NCBI GenBank assembly: GCA_951213105.1
Contig: OX578142.1
Coordinates: 2,992,649-3,056,648, forward strand
Source of the DNA: Amaurobius ferox
Taxonomy: Eukaryota > Arthropoda > Arachnida > Araneae > Amaurobiidae
Reading direction: 5' to 3'
DNA length: 64,000 bases
A program made the translations under genes and the position numbers. Below the pieces are notes generated by a model. The model was not told where the DNA came from and ran no database searches. It saw only the letters and a list, made by a program, of their open reading frames with translations. Numbering within the stretch: the first letter of the stretch is position 1; each line of letters opens with the position of its first letter. Shown piece after piece: positions 9,201 through 22,357 of this stretch.

Positions 9201-12099
9201 AAGTGAATGCTGGGCTCTAATATTTTGGCTATTTTTTGGCAAAAAGTTAGGGCCCCATCTTTAATATTAATGTTGGAACCAACTGAAAAACTCTCGAACG
9301 GCTGGCATAAAAAGGATTATTTGTGCTCTCTTTTCTTCCTCTCGGTCTGCTCCTCGAGGCGTGCGCGCAAAGTCCGCAGTCGCGGACGGCCGCCCCTTTG
9401 CTTTGAAAAAGGCCCCTCCCCGCGGCCGGGAGCGACGGAGGACTTCGCGCGCACGCCGAGAGGAGCAGACCGAGAGGAAGAAAAAAAACGGGGAAGATAG
9501 GGGAGAAATAGAAAAAAATCTGAGAGAGGGAGAGCGTGAGCGAGCAGATCTGAAACACAATGCATATCAAAATGAAGGTATTTAAAAAGTGGACGTAGGG
9601 TTAAGCCCAGGGAAAATTTTCTCAGTTTTTCGATCCGGGGCTTAGTTTTCGAGATATTTTGATTTTTAAAGTTTATTATTTAAGAGTTAATTAAGGGGTC
9701 AATTAATTATTTCGTCGTAACCCGTTCACACAATATACCGAATTAATCAGCACGATGAGAGGAGTCCGAATCTCTCAAAATCTCGCGCTTATGTGTCCTG
9801 ATACAGTCAGAAATTATTGTAAAGGGAGTAGCCAATCAGAACTCTAATAATCTATTCGATTCGATTGCCAACTCGCAATCCAGATAAAGATGGTGCGAGG
9901 TCAGCTGATGACGTCAGAAACACAATATCTTGATCCAAAGACTCTTAATCCCCCGATGATATTTTCGATCAGCAAGAAACCTATTTGTGTGAAAATTCAT
10001 CAGGAACGTGCTAAAATATACAACAAACAAGTGAAAACATTAGCTACCAGAATTTTTTTTTAATTCCATGGAACTATGGTTTATATTTAAGGAATGATAT
10101 ATATATATTGTAGTCCGCGATCGCATATTATGTATCTGATGCATTCTGCCGAAATGTTATCATTTGCTTAATCTGCTGGAGAAGGATTCGGGTTCGCATT
10201 CATGGATCCTGGGTGTAGCTTAGTTATCAGACGTTTGCGGTGAACGTTTGAGGCGACGGCTACCTAGGCCTGACTCAATTGAGAAGTGAATGCCGGGCTC
10301 TAATATTTTGGCTATTTTTTGGCAAAAAGTTAGGGCCCCATCTTTAATATTAATGTTGGAACCAACTGAAAAACTCTCGAACGGCTGGCATAAAAAGGAT
10401 TATTTGTGCTCTCTTTTCTTCCTCTCGGTCTGCTCCTCGAGGCGTGCGCGCAAAGTCCGCAGTCGCGGACGGCCGCCCCTTTGCTTTTCCCAGTTTCGCG
10501 CGCAGCGCGAAACTGGGAAAAAGGCCCCTCCCCGCGGCCGGGAGCGACGGAGGACTTCGCGCGCACGCCGAGAGGAGCAGACCGAGAGGAAGAAAAAAAA
10601 CGGGGAAGATAGGGGAGAAATAGAAAAAAATCTGAGAGAGGGAGAGCGTGAGCGAGCAGATCTGAAACACAATGCATATCAAAATGAAGGTATTTAAAAA
10701 GTGGACGTAGGGTTAAGCCCAGGGAAAATTTTCTCAGTTTTTCGATCCGGGGCTTAGTTTTCGAGATATTTTGATTTTTAAAGTTTATTATTTAAGAGTT
10801 AATTAAGGGGTCAATTAATTATTTCGTCGTAACCCGTTCACACAATATACCGAATTAATCAGCACGATGAGAGGAGTCCGAATCTCTCAAAATCTCGCGC
10901 TTATGTGTCCTGGTACAGTCAGAAATTATTGTAAAGGGAGTAGCCAATCAGAACTCTAATAATCTATTCGATTCGATTGCCAACTCGCAATCCAGATAAA
11001 GATGGTGCGAGGTCAGCTGATGACGTCAGAAACACAATATCTTGATCCAAAGACTCTTAATCCCCCGATGATATTTTCGATCAGCAAGAAACCTATTTGT
11101 GTGAAAATTCATCAGGAACGTGCTAAAATATACAACAAACAAGTGAAAGCATTAGCTACCAGAATTTTTTTTAATTCCATGGAACTATGGTTTATATTTA
11201 AGGAATGATATATATATATTGTAGTCCGCGATCGCATATTATGTATCTGATGCATTCTGCCGAAATGTTATCATTTGCTTAATCTGCTGGAGAAGGATTC
11301 GGGTTCGCATTCATGGATCCTGGGTGTAGCTTAGTTATCAGACGTTTGAGGCGACGGCTACCTAGGCCTGACTCAATTGAGAAGTGAATGCTGGGCTCTA
11401 ATATTTTGGCTATTTTTTGGCAAAAAGTTAGGGCCCCATCTTTAATATTAATGTTGGAACCAACTGAAAAACTCTCGAACGGCTGGCATAAAAAGGATTA
11501 TTTGTGCTCTCTTTTCTTCCTCTCGGTCTGCTCCTCGAGGCGTGCGCGCAAAGTCCGCAGTCGCGGACGGCCGCCCCTTTGCTTTTCCCAGTTTCGCGCG
11601 CAGCGCGAAACTGGGAAAAAGGCCCCTCCCCGCGGCCGGGAGCGACGGAGGACTTCGCGCGCACGCCGAGAGGAGCAGACCGAGAGGAAGAAAAAAAACG
11701 GGGAAGATAGGGGAGAAATAGAAAAAAATCTGAGAGAGGGAGAGCGTGAGCGAGCAGATCTGAAACACAATGCATATCAAAATGAAGGTATTTAAAAAGT
11801 GGACGTAGGGTTAAGCCCAGGGAAAATTTTCTCAGTTTTTCGATCCGGGGCTTAGTTTTCGAGATATTTTGATTTTTAAAGTTTATTATTTAAGAGTTAA
11901 TTAAGGGGTCAATTAATTATTTCGTCGTAACCCGTTCACACAATATACCGAATTAATCAGCACGATGAGAGGAGTCCGAATCTCTCAAAATCTCGCGCTT
12001 ATGTGTCCTGATACAGTCAGAAATTATTGTAAAGGGAGTAGCCAATCAGAACTCTAATAATCTATTCGATTCGATTGCCAACTCGCAATCCAGATAAAG
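3285..12099 (+). repeat. Block: alternating long/short dimers, ~2.21 kb
   Basis: Long 9-T units with ATGCCGGG (markers 3685, 5898, 8108, 10290) alternate strictly with short units with ATGCTGGG (4786, 6996, 9207, 11388). From 6996 on, the short partner also has an 8-T run and GTGAAAGCA. Period is 2,209-2,213 bp, except where the 29-bp tip deletion shortens it. This is a dimeric higher-order repeat. Confidence 0.88.
9331..9484. repeat. Palindrome copy that lost its tip (29-bp deletion)
   Basis: CTTTGCTTTGAAAAAGG replaces the usual sequence, so 29 bp are missing at about 9405. That is the length of the tip hairpin, shifted by one base. Outer arms are intact. The marker spacing 9207 to 10290 falls to 1,083 bp accordingly. 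Confidence 0.93.
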
Positions 12100-13210
12100 A
12101 TGGTGCGAGGTCAGCTGATGACGTCAGAAACACAATATCTTGATCCAAAGACTCTTAATCCCCCGATGATATTTTCGATCAGCAAGAAACCTATTTGTGT
12201 GAAAATTCATCAGGAACGTGCTAAAATATACAACAAACAAGTGAAAACATTAGTTACCAGAATTTTTTTTAATTCCATGGAACTATGGTTTATATTTAAG
12301 GAATGATATATATATATTGTAGTCCGCGATCGCATATTATGTATCTGATGCATTCTGCCGAAATGTTATCATTTGCTTAATCTGCTGGAGAAGGATTCGG
12401 GTTCGCATTCATGGATCCTGGGTGTAGCTTAGTTATCAGACGTTTGCGGTGAACGTTTGAGGCGACGGCTACCTAGGCCTGACTCAATTGAGAAGTGAAT
12501 GCTGGGCTCTAATATTTTGGCTATTTTTTGGCAAAAAGTTAGGGCCCCATCTTTAATATTAATGTTGGAACCAACTGAAAAACTCTCGAACGGCTGGCAT
12601 AAAAAGGATTATTTGTGCTCTCTTTTCTTCCTCTCGGTCTGCTCCTCGAGGCGTGCGCGCAAAGTCCGCAGTCGCGGACGGCCGCCCCTTTGCTTTTCCC
12701 AGTTTCGCGCGCAGCGCGAAACTGGGAAAAAGGCCCCTCCCCGCGGCCGGGAGCGACGGAGGACTTCGCGCGCACGCCGAGAGGAGCAGACCGAGAGGAA
12801 GAAAAAAAACGGGGAAGATAGGGGAGAAATAGAAAAAAATCTGAGAGAGGGAGAGCGTGAGCGAGCAGATCTGAAACACAATGCATATCAAAATGAAGGT
12901 ATTTAAAAAGTGGACGTAGGGTTAAGCCCAGGGAAAATTTTCTCAGTTTTTCGATCCGGGGCTTAGTTTTCGAGATATTTTGATTTTTAAAGTTTATTAT
13001 TTAAGAGTTAATTAAGGGGTCAATTAATTATTTCGTCGTAACCCGTTCACACAATATACCGAATTAATCAGCACGATGAGAGGAGTCCGAATCTCTCAAA
13101 ATCTCGCGCTTATGTGTCCTGATACAGTCAGAAATTATTGTAAAGGGAGTAGCCAATCAGAACTCTAATAATCTATTCGATTCGATTGCCAACTCGCAAT
13201 CCAGATAAAG
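12100..13210 (+). repeat. Reference monomer, long form (1,111 bp)
   Basis: This is a typical long-form unit, with the same start phase as the short-form reference. It has an 8-T run and includes the 13-bp insert upstream of the marker ATG at 12499. This copy has GTTACC where most units have GCTACC after the GTGAAAACATTA stretch. The long form is the commoner one (38 of 55 cores). Confidence 0.9.
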
Positions 13211-15432
13211 ATGGTGCGAGGTCAGCTGATGACGTCAGAAACACAATATCTTGATCCAAAGACTCTTAATCCCCCGATGATATTTTCGATCAGCAAGAAA
13301 CCTATTTGTGTGAAAATTCATCAGGAACGTGCTAAAATATACAACAAACAAGTGAAAACATTAGCTACCAGAATTTTTTTTAATTCCATGGAACTATGGT
13401 TTATATTTAAGGAATGATATATATATATTGTAGTCCGCGATCGCATATTATGTATCTGATGCATTCTGCCGAAATGTTATCATTTGCTTAATCTGCTGGA
13501 GAAGGATTCGGGTTCGCATTCATGGATCCTGGGTGTAGCTTAGTTATCAGACGTTTGCGGTGAACGTTTGAGGCGACGGCTACCTAGGCCTGACTCAATT
13601 GAGAAGTGAATGCTGGGCTCTAATATTTTGGCTATTTTTTGGCAAAAAGTTAGGGCCCCATCTTTAATATTAATGTTGGAACCAACTGAAAAACTCTCGA
13701 ACGGCTGGCATAAAAAGGATTATTTGTGCTCTCTTTTCTTCCTCTCGGTCTGCTCCTCGAGGCGTGCGCGCAAAGTCCGCAGTCGCGGACGGCCGCCCCT
13801 TTGCTTTTCCCAGTTTCGCGCGCAGCGCGAAACTGGGAAAAAGGCCCCTCCCCGCGGCCGGGAGCGACGGAGGACTTCGCGCGCACGCCGAGAGGAGCAG
13901 ACCGAGAGGAAGAAAAAAAACGGGGAAGATAGGGGAGAAATAGAAAAAAATCTGAGAGAGGGAGAGCGTGAGCGAGCAGATCTGAAACACAATGCATATC
14001 AAAATGAAGGTATTTAAAAAGTGGACGTAGGGTTAAGCCCAGGGAAAATTTTCTCAGTTTTTCGATCCGGGGCTTAGTTTTCGAGATATTTTGATTTTTA
14101 AAGTTTATTATTTAAGAGTTAATTAAGGGGTCAATTAATTATTTCGTCGTAACCCGTTCACACAATATACCGAATTAATCAGCACGATGAGAGGAGTCCG
14201 AATCTCTCAAAATCTCGCGCTTATGTGTCCTGATACAGTCAGAAATTATTGTAAAGGGAGTAGCCAATCAGAACTCTAATAATCTATTCGATTCGATTGC
14301 CAACTCGCAATCCAGATAAAGATGGTGCGAGGTCAGCTGATGACGTCAGAAACACAATATCTTGATCCAAAGACTCTTAATCCCCCGATGATATTTTCGA
14401 TCAGCAAGAAACCTATTTGTGTGAAAATTCATCAGGAACGTGCTAAAATATACAACAAACAAGTGAAAACATTAGCTACCAGAATTTTTTTTAATTCCAT
14501 GGAACTATGGTTTATATTTAAGGAATGATATATATATATTGTAGTCCGCGATCGCATATTATGTATCTGATGCATTCTGCCGAAATGTTATCATTTGCTT
14601 AATCTGCTGGAGAAGGATTCGGGTTCGCATTCATGGATCCTGGGTGTAGCTTAGTTATCAGACGTTTGCGGTGAACGTTTGAGGCGACGGCTACCTAGGC
14701 CTGACTCAATTGAGAAGTGAATGCTGGGCTCTAATATTTTGGCTATTTTTTGGCAAAAAGTTAGGGCCCCATCTTTAATATTAATGTTGGAACCAACTGA
14801 AAAACTCTCGAACGGCTGGCATAAAAAGGATTATTTGTGCTCTCTTTTCTTCCTCTCGGTCTGCTCCTCGAGGCGTGCGCGCAAAGTCCGCAGTCGCGGA
14901 CGGCCGCCCCTTTGCTTTTCCCAGTTTCGCGCGCAGCGCGAAACTGGGAAAAAGGCCCCTCCCCGCGGCCGGGAGCGACGGAGGACTTCGCGCGCACGCC
15001 GAGAGGAGCAGACCGAGAGGAAGAAAAAAAACGGGGAAGATAGGGGAGAAATAGAAAAAAATCTGAGAGAGGGAGAGCGTGAGCGAGCAGATCTGAAACA
15101 CAATGCATATCAAAATGAAGGTATTTAAAAAGTGGACGTAGGGTTAAGCCCAGGGAAAATTTTCTCAGTTTTTCGATCCGGGGCTTAGTTTTCGAGATAT
15201 TTTGATTTTTAAAGTTTATTATTTAAGAGTTAATTAAGGGGTCAATTAATTATTTCGTCGTAACCCGTTCACACAATATACCGAATTAATCAGCACGATG
15301 AGAGGAGTCCGAATCTCTCAAAATCTCGCGCTTATGTGTCCTGATACAGTCAGAAATTATTGTAAAGGGAGTAGCCAATCAGAACTCTAATAATCTATTC
15401 GATTCGATTGCCAACTCGCAATCCAGATAAAG
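12100..15432 (+). repeat. Block: three 1,111-bp long-form monomers
   Basis: Markers 12499, 13610 and 14721. All are 8-T, with the 13-bp insert and CTGGG. The first differs by GTTACC. Confidence 0.9.
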
Positions 15433-16017
15433 ATGGTGCGAGGTCAGCTGATGACGTCAGAAACACAATATCTTGATCCAAAGACTCTTAATCCCCCGAT
15501 GATATTTTCGATCAGCAAGAAACCTATTTGTGTGAAAATTCATCAGGAACGTGCTAAAATATACAACAAACAAGTGAAAACATTAGCTACCAGAATTTTT
15601 TTTAATTCCATGGAACTATGGTTTATATTTAAGGAATGATATATATATATTGTAGTCCGCGATCGCATATTATGTATCTGATGCATTCTGCCGAAATGTT
15701 ATCATTTGCTTAATCTGCTGGAGAAGGATTCGGGTTCGCATTCATGGATCCTGGGTGTAGCTTAGTTATCAGACGTTTGAGGCGACGGCTACCTAGGCCT
15801 GACTCAATTGAGAAGTGAATGCTGGGCTCTAATATTTTGGCTATTTTTTGGCAAAAAGTTAGGGCCCCATCTTTAATATTAATGTTGGAACCAACTGAAA
15901 AACTCTCGAACGGCTGGCATAAAAAGGATTATTTGTGCTCTCTTTTCTTCCTCTCGGTCTGCTCCTCGAGGCGTGCGCGCAAAGTCCGCAGTCGCGGACG
16001 GCCGCCCCTTTGCTTTT

Positions 16018-16046
16018 CCCAGTTTCGCGCTGCGCGCGAAACTGGG
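16018..16046. repeat. Palindrome tip with inverted loop (TGC)
   Basis: The arms are unchanged, but the loop between them reads TGC, the exact reverse complement of the usual GCA. The tip therefore reads TTTCGCGCTGCGCGCGAAA instead of TTTCGCGCGCAGCGCGAAA. The host monomer is short-form (marker 15819). Confidence 0.93.
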
Positions 16047-16678
16047 AAAAAGGCCCCTCCCCGCGGCCGGGAGCGACGGAGGACTTCGCGCGCACGCCGA
16101 GAGGAGCAGACCGAGAGGAAGAAAAAAAACGGGGAAGATAGGGGAGAAATAGAAAAAAATCTGAGAGAGGGAGAGCGTGAGCGAGCAGATCTGAAACACA
16201 ATGCATATCAAAATGAAGGTATTTAAAAAGTGGACGTAGGGTTAAGCCCAGGGAAAATTTTCTCAGTTTTTCGATCCGGGGCTTAGTTTTCGAGATATTT
16301 TGATTTTTAAAGTTTATTATTTAAGAGTTAATTAAGGGGTCAATTAATTATTTCGTCGTAACCCGTTCACACAATATACCGAATTAATCAGCACGATGAG
16401 AGGAGTCCGAATCTCTCAAAATCTCGCGCTTATGTGTCCTGATACAGTCAGAAATTATTGTAAAGGGAGTAGCCAATCAGAACTCTAATAATCTATTCGA
16501 TTCGATTGCCAACTCGCAATCCAGATAAAGATGGTGCGAGGTCAGCTGATGACGTCAGAAACACAATATCTTGATCCAAAGACTCTTAATCCCCCGATGA
16601 TATTTTCGATCAGCAAGAAACCTATTTGTGTGAAAATTCATCAGGAACGTGCTAAAATATACAACAAACAAGTGAAAA

Positions 16679-17099
16679 TTTTCTCAGTTTTTCGATCCGG
16701 GGCTTAGTTTTCGAGATATTTTGATTTTTAAAGTTTATTATTTAAGAGATAATTAAGGGGTCAATTAATTATTTCGTCGTAACCCGTTCACACAATATAC
16801 CGAATTAATCAGCACGATGAGAGGAGTCCGAATCTCTCAAAATCTCGCGCTTATGTGTCCTGATACAGTCAGAAATTATTGTAAAGGGAGTAGCCAATCA
16901 GAACTCTAATAATCTATTCGATTCGATTGCCAACTCGCAATCCAGATAAAGATGGTGCGAGGTCAGCTGATGACGTCAGAAACACAATATCTTGATCCAA
17001 AGACTCTTAATCCCCCGATGATATTTTCGATCAGCAAGAAACCTATTTGTGTGAAAATTCATCAGGAACGTGCTAAAATATACAACAAACAAGTGAAAA
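16679..17099 (+). repeat. 421-bp core-less monomer
   Basis: GTGAAAA is joined directly to TTTTCTCAG, omitting about 690 bp: T run, TA run, 13-bp site, palindrome and purine tract. CCAAT, E-box, CRE and the GATGA hairpin are kept. It carries AGATAATT for AGTTAATT. Confidence 0.92.
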
Positions 17100-18646
17100 C
17101 ATTAGCTACCAGAATTTTTTTTAATTCCATGGAACTATGGTTTATATTTAAGGAATGATATATATATATTGTAGTCCGCGATCGCATATTATGTATCTGA
17201 TGCATTCTGCCTAAATGTTATCATTTGCTTAATCTGCTGGAGAAGGATTCGGGTTCGCATTCATGGATCCTGGGTGTAGCTTAGTTATCAGACGTTTGCG
17301 GTGAACGTTTGAGGCGACGGCTACCTAGGCCTGACTCAATTGAGAAGTGAATGCTGGGCTCTAATATTTTGGCTATTTTTTGGCAAAAAGTTAGGGCCCC
17401 ATCTTTAATATTAATGTTGGAACCAACTGAAAAACTCTCGAACGGCTGGCATAAAAAGGATTATTTGTGCTCTCTTTTCTTCCTCTCGGTCTGCTCCTCG
17501 AGGCGTGCGCGCAAAGTCCGCAGTCGCGGACGGCCGCCCCTTTGCTTTTCCCAGTTTCGCGCGCAGCGCGAAACTGGGAAAAAGGCCCCTCCCCGCGGCC
17601 GGGAGCGACGGAGGACTTCGCGCGCACGCCGAGAGGAGCAGACCGAGAGGAAGAAAAAAACGGGGAAGATAGGGGAGAAATAGAAAAAAATCTGAGAGAG
17701 GGAGAGCGTGAGCGAGCAGATCTGAAACACAATGCATATCAAAATGAAGGTATTTAAAAAGTGGACGTAGGGTTAAGCCCAGGGAAAATTTTCTCAGTTT
17801 TTCGATCCGGGGCTTAGTTTTCGAGATATTTTGATTTTTAAAGTTTATTATTTAAGAGTTAATTAAGGGGTCAATTAATTATTTCGTCGTAACCCGTTCA
17901 CACAATATACCGAATTAATCAGCACGATGAGAGGAGTCCGAATCTCTCAAAATCTCGCGCTTATGTGTCCTGATACAGTCAGAAATTATTGTAAAGGGAG
18001 TAGCCAATCAGAACTCTAATAATCTATTCGATTCGATTGCCAACTCGCAATCCAGATAAAGATGGTGCGAGGTCAGCTGATGACGTCAGAAACACAATAT
18101 CTTGATCCAAAGACTCTTAATCCCCCGATGATATTTTCGATCAGCAAGAAACCTATTTGTGTGAAAATTCATCAGGAACGTGCTAAAATATACAACAAAC
18201 AAGTGAAAACATTAGCTACCAGAATTTTTTTTAATTCCATGGAACTATGGTTTATATTTAAGGAATGATATATATATATTGTAGTCCGCGATCGCATATT
18301 ATGTATCTGATGCATTCTGCCGAAATGTTATCATTTGCTTAATCTGCTGGAGAAGGATTCGGGTTCGCATTCATGGATCCTGGGTGTAGCTTAGTTATCA
18401 GACGTTTGAGGCGACGGCTACCTAGGCCTGACTCAATTGAGAAGTGAATGCTGGGCTCTAATATTTTGGCTATTTTTTGGCAAAAAGTTAGGGCCCCATC
18501 TTTAATATTAATGTTGGAACCAACTGAAAAACTCTCGAACGGCTGGCATAAAAAGGATTATTTGTGCTCTCTTTTCTTCCTCTCGGTCTGCTCCTCGAGG
18601 CGTGCGCGCAAAGTCCGCAGTCGCGGACGGCCGCCCCTTTGCTTTT

Positions 18647-18675
18647 CCCAGTTTCGCGCTGCGCGCGAAACTGGG
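18647..18675. repeat. Palindrome tip with inverted loop (TGC)
   Basis: Same flipped tip as at 16018-16046, exactly 2,629 bp downstream and inside the second copy of the same duplicated block. It therefore probably descends from the same inversion event. Short-form monomer (marker 18448). Confidence 0.93.
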
Positions 18676-19307
18676 AAAAAGGCCCCTCCCCGCGGCCGGG
18701 AGCGACGGAGGACTTCGCGCGCACGCCGAGAGGAGCAGACCGAGAGGAAGAAAAAAAACGGGGAAGATAGGGGAGAAATAGAAAAAAATCTGAGAGAGGG
18801 AGAGCGTGAGCGAGCAGATCTGAAACACAATGCATATCAAAATGAAGGTATTTAAAAAGTGGACGTAGGGTTAAGCCCAGGGAAAATTTTCTCAGTTTTT
18901 CGATCCGGGGCTTAGTTTTCGAGATATTTTGATTTTTAAAGTTTATTATTTAAGAGTTAATTAAGGGGTCAATTAATTATTTCGTCGTAACCCGTTCACA
19001 CAATATACCGAATTAATCAGCACGATGAGAGGAGTCCGAATCTCTCAAAATCTCGCGCTTATGTGTCCTGATACAGTCAGAAATTATTGTAAAGGGAGTA
19101 GCCAATCAGAACTCTAATAATCTATTCGATTCGATTGCCAACTCGCAATCCAGATAAAGATGGTGCGAGGTCAGCTGATGACGTCAGAAACACAATATCT
19201 TGATCCAAAGACTCTTAATCCCCCGATGATATTTTCGATCAGCAAGAAACCTATTTGTGTGAAAATTCATCAGGAACGTGCTAAAATATACAACAAACAA
19301 GTGAAAA

Positions 19308-19728
19308 TTTTCTCAGTTTTTCGATCCGGGGCTTAGTTTTCGAGATATTTTGATTTTTAAAGTTTATTATTTAAGAGATAATTAAGGGGTCAATTAATTA
19401 TTTCGTCGTAACCCGTTCACACAATATACCGAATTAATCAGCACGATGAGAGGAGTCCGAATCTCTCAAAATCTCGCGCTTATGTGTCCTGATACAGTCA
19501 GAAATTATTGTAAAGGGAGTAGCCAATCAGAACTCTAATAATCTATTCGATTCGATTGCCAACTCGCAATCCAGATAAAGATGGTGCGAGGTCAGCTGAT
19601 GACGTCAGAAACACAATATCTTGATCCAAAGACTCTTAATCCCCCGATGATATTTTCGATCAGCAAGAAACCTATTTGTGTGAAAATTCATCAGGAACGT
19701 GCTAAAATATACAACAAACAAGTGAAAA
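19308..19728 (+). repeat. 421-bp core-less monomer
   Basis: Same junction and same AGATAATT variant as the unit at 16679, within the second copy of the 2,629-bp block. Confidence 0.92.
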
Positions 19729-21368
19729 CATTAGCTACCAGAATTTTTTTTAATTCCATGGAACTATGGTTTATATTTAAGGAATGATATATATATATTG
19801 TAGTCCGCGATCGCATATTATGTATCTGATGCATTCTGCCTAAATGTTATCATTTGCTTAATCTGCTGGAGAAGGATTCGGGTTCGCATTCATGGATCCT
19901 GGGTGTAGCTTAGTTATCAGACGTTTGCGGTGAACGTTTGAGGCGACGGCTACCTAGGCCTGACTCAATTGAGAAGTGAATGCTGGGCTCTAATATTTTG
20001 GCTATTTTTTGGCAAAAAGTTAGGGCCCCATCTTTAATATTAATGTTGGAACCAACTGAAAAACTCTCGAACGGCTGGCATAAAAAGGATTATTTGTGCT
20101 CTCTTTTCTTCCTCTCGGTCTGCTCCTCGAGGCGTGCGCGCAAAGTCCGCAGTCGCGGACGGCCGCCCCTTTGCTTTTCCCAGTTTCGCGCGCAGCGCGA
20201 AACTGGGAAAAAGGCCCCTCCCCGCGGCCGGGAGCGACGGAGGACTTCGCGCGCACGCCGAGAGGAGCAGACCGAGAGGAAGAAAAAAACGGGGAAGATA
20301 GGGGAGAAATAGAAAAAAATCTGAGAGAGGGAGAGCGTGAGCGAGCAGATCTGAAACACAATGCATATCAAAATGAAGGTATTTAAAAAGTGGACGTAGG
20401 GTTAAGCCCAGGGAAAATTTTCTCAGTTTTTCGATCCGGGGCTTAGTTTTCGAGATATTTTGATTTTTAAAGTTTATTATTTAAGAGTTAATTAAGGGGT
20501 CAATTAATTATTTCGTCGTAACCCGTTCACACAATATACCGAATTAATCAGCACGATGAGAGGAGTCCGAATCTCTCAAAATCTCGCGCTTATGTGTCCT
20601 GATACAGTCAGAAATTATTGTAAAGGGAGTAGCCAATCAGAACTCTAATAATCTATTCGATTCGATTGCCAACTCGCAATCCAGATAAAGATGGTGCGAG
20701 GTCAGCTGATGACGTCAGAAACACAATATCTTGATCCAAAGACTCTTAATCCCCCGATGATATTTTCGATCAGCAAGAAACCTATTTGTGTGAAAATTCA
20801 TCAGGAACGTGCTAAAATATACAACAAACAAGTGAAAACATTAGCTACCAGAATTTTTTTTTAATTCCATGGAACTATGGTTTATATTTAAGGAATGATA
20901 TATATATATTGTAGTCCGCGATCGCATATTATGTATCTGATGCATTCTGCCGAAATGTTATCATTTGCTTAATCTGCTGGAGAAGGATTCGGGTTCGCAT
21001 TCATGGATCCTGGGTGTAGCTTAGTTATCAGACGTTTGCGGTGAACGTTTGAGGCGACGGCTACCTAGGCCTGACTCAATTGAGAAGTGAATGCCGGGCT
21101 CTAATATTTTGGCTATTTTTTGGCAAAAAGTTAGGGCCCCATCTTTAATATTAATGTTGGAACCAACTGAAAAACTCTCGAACGGCTGGCATAAAAAGGA
21201 TTATTTGTGCTCTCTTTTCTTCCTCTCGGTCTGCTCCTCGAGGCGTGCGCGCAAAGTCCGCAGTCGCGGACGGCCGCCCCTTTGCTTTTCCCAGTTTCGC
21301 GCGCAGTGCGAAACTGGGAAAAAGGCCCCTCCCCGCGGCCGGGAGCGACGGAGGACTTCGCGCGCACG

Positions 21369-21376
21369 CCGAGAGG
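21369..21376 (+). other. 14-bp deletion junction in the right palindrome arm
   Basis: CCGAGAGG normally occurs twice, 14 bp apart, flanking AGCAGA. Here a single CCGAGAGG remains, followed by AAGAAAAATAAC (with an A-to-T change in the A run). The deletion removes the outer-arm segment that pairs with CTCGGTCTGCT. Confidence 0.9.
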
Positions 21377-21936
21377 AAGAAAAATAACGGGGAAGATAGG
21401 GGAGAAATAGAAAAAAATCTGAGAGAGGGAGAGCGTGAGCGAGCAGATCTGAAACACAATGCATATCAAAATGAAGGTATTTAAAAAGTGGACGTAGGGT
21501 TAAGCCCAGGGAAAATTTTCTCAGTTTTTCGATCCGGGGCTTAGTTTTCGAGATATTTTGATTTTTAAAGTTTATTATTTAAGAGTTAATTAAGGGGTCA
21601 ATTAATTATTTCGTCGTAACCCGTTCACACAATATACCGAATTAATCAGCACGATGAGAGGAGTCCGAATCTCTCAAAATCTCGCGCTTATGTGTCCTGA
21701 TACAGTCAGAAATTATTGTAAAGGGAGTAGCCAATCAGAACTCTAATAATCTATTCGATTCGATTGCCAACTCGCAATCCAGATAAAGATGGTGCGAGGT
21801 CAGCTGATGACGTCAGAAACACAATATCTTGATCCAAAGACTCTTAATCCCCCGATGATATTTTCGATCAGCAAGAAACCTATTTGTGTGAAAATTCATC
21901 AGGAACGTGCTAAAATATACTACAAACAAGTGAAAA

Positions 21937-22357
21937 TTTTCTCAGTTTTTCGATCCGGGGCTTAGTTTTCGAGATATTTTGATTTTTAAAGTTTATTATT
22001 TAAGAGTTAATTAAGGGGTCAATTAATTATTTCGTCGTAACCCGTTCACACAATATACCGAATTAATCAGCACGATGAGAGGAGTCCGAATCTCTCAAAA
22101 TCTCGCGCTTATGTGTCCTGATACAGTCAGAAATTATTGTAAAGGGAGTAGCCAATCAGAACTCTAATAATCTATTCGATTCGATTGCCAACTCGCAATC
22201 CAGATAAAGATGGTGCGAGGTCAGCTGATGACGTCAGAAACACAATATCTTGATCCAAAGACTCTTAATCCCCCGATGATATTTTCGATCAGCAAGAAAC
22301 CTATTTGTGTGAAAATTCATCAGGAACGTGCTAAAATATACAACAAACAAGTGAAAA
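21937..22357 (+). repeat. 421-bp core-less monomer
   Basis: Same GAAAA junction, but it has the normal AGTTAATT and is preceded by ATATACTACAAAC. It belongs to a different sub-lineage from those at 16679 and 19308. Confidence 0.92.

Larger units (their letters stand above)
15433..20690 (+). repeat. Block: 2,629-bp segment duplicated in tandem
   Basis: 15433-18061 and 18062-20690 each contain, in order, a short unit with a flipped tip, one 421-bp unit, and a long unit marked by GCCTAAATG and a 7-A run. The shared rare variants show that the whole multi-monomer block was copied as one piece. Exact limits are uncertain within one monomer. Confidence 0.87.
19308..21936 (+). repeat. 2,629-bp segment with a second copy at 25423-28051
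   Basis: Contents in order: a 421-bp AGATAATT unit, a long unit with GCCTAAATG and 7 A, and a long 9-T CCGGG unit with a 14-bp deletion. It ends in ATATACTACAAAC rather than ATATACAACAAAC. All these marks recur at 25423-28051, so this is a dispersed intra-array duplication. The first copy has GCAGTGCG in its last palindrome; the second does not. Confidence 0.85.

Noticed and set aside
12100..12306. 68-codon frame starting MVRGQLMTSE in 8-T monomers
   Set aside because: It is broken by a one-base T-run change in all 9-T monomers and cut off in the 421-bp units. It overlaps the CRE and hairpin and resembles no family I know.
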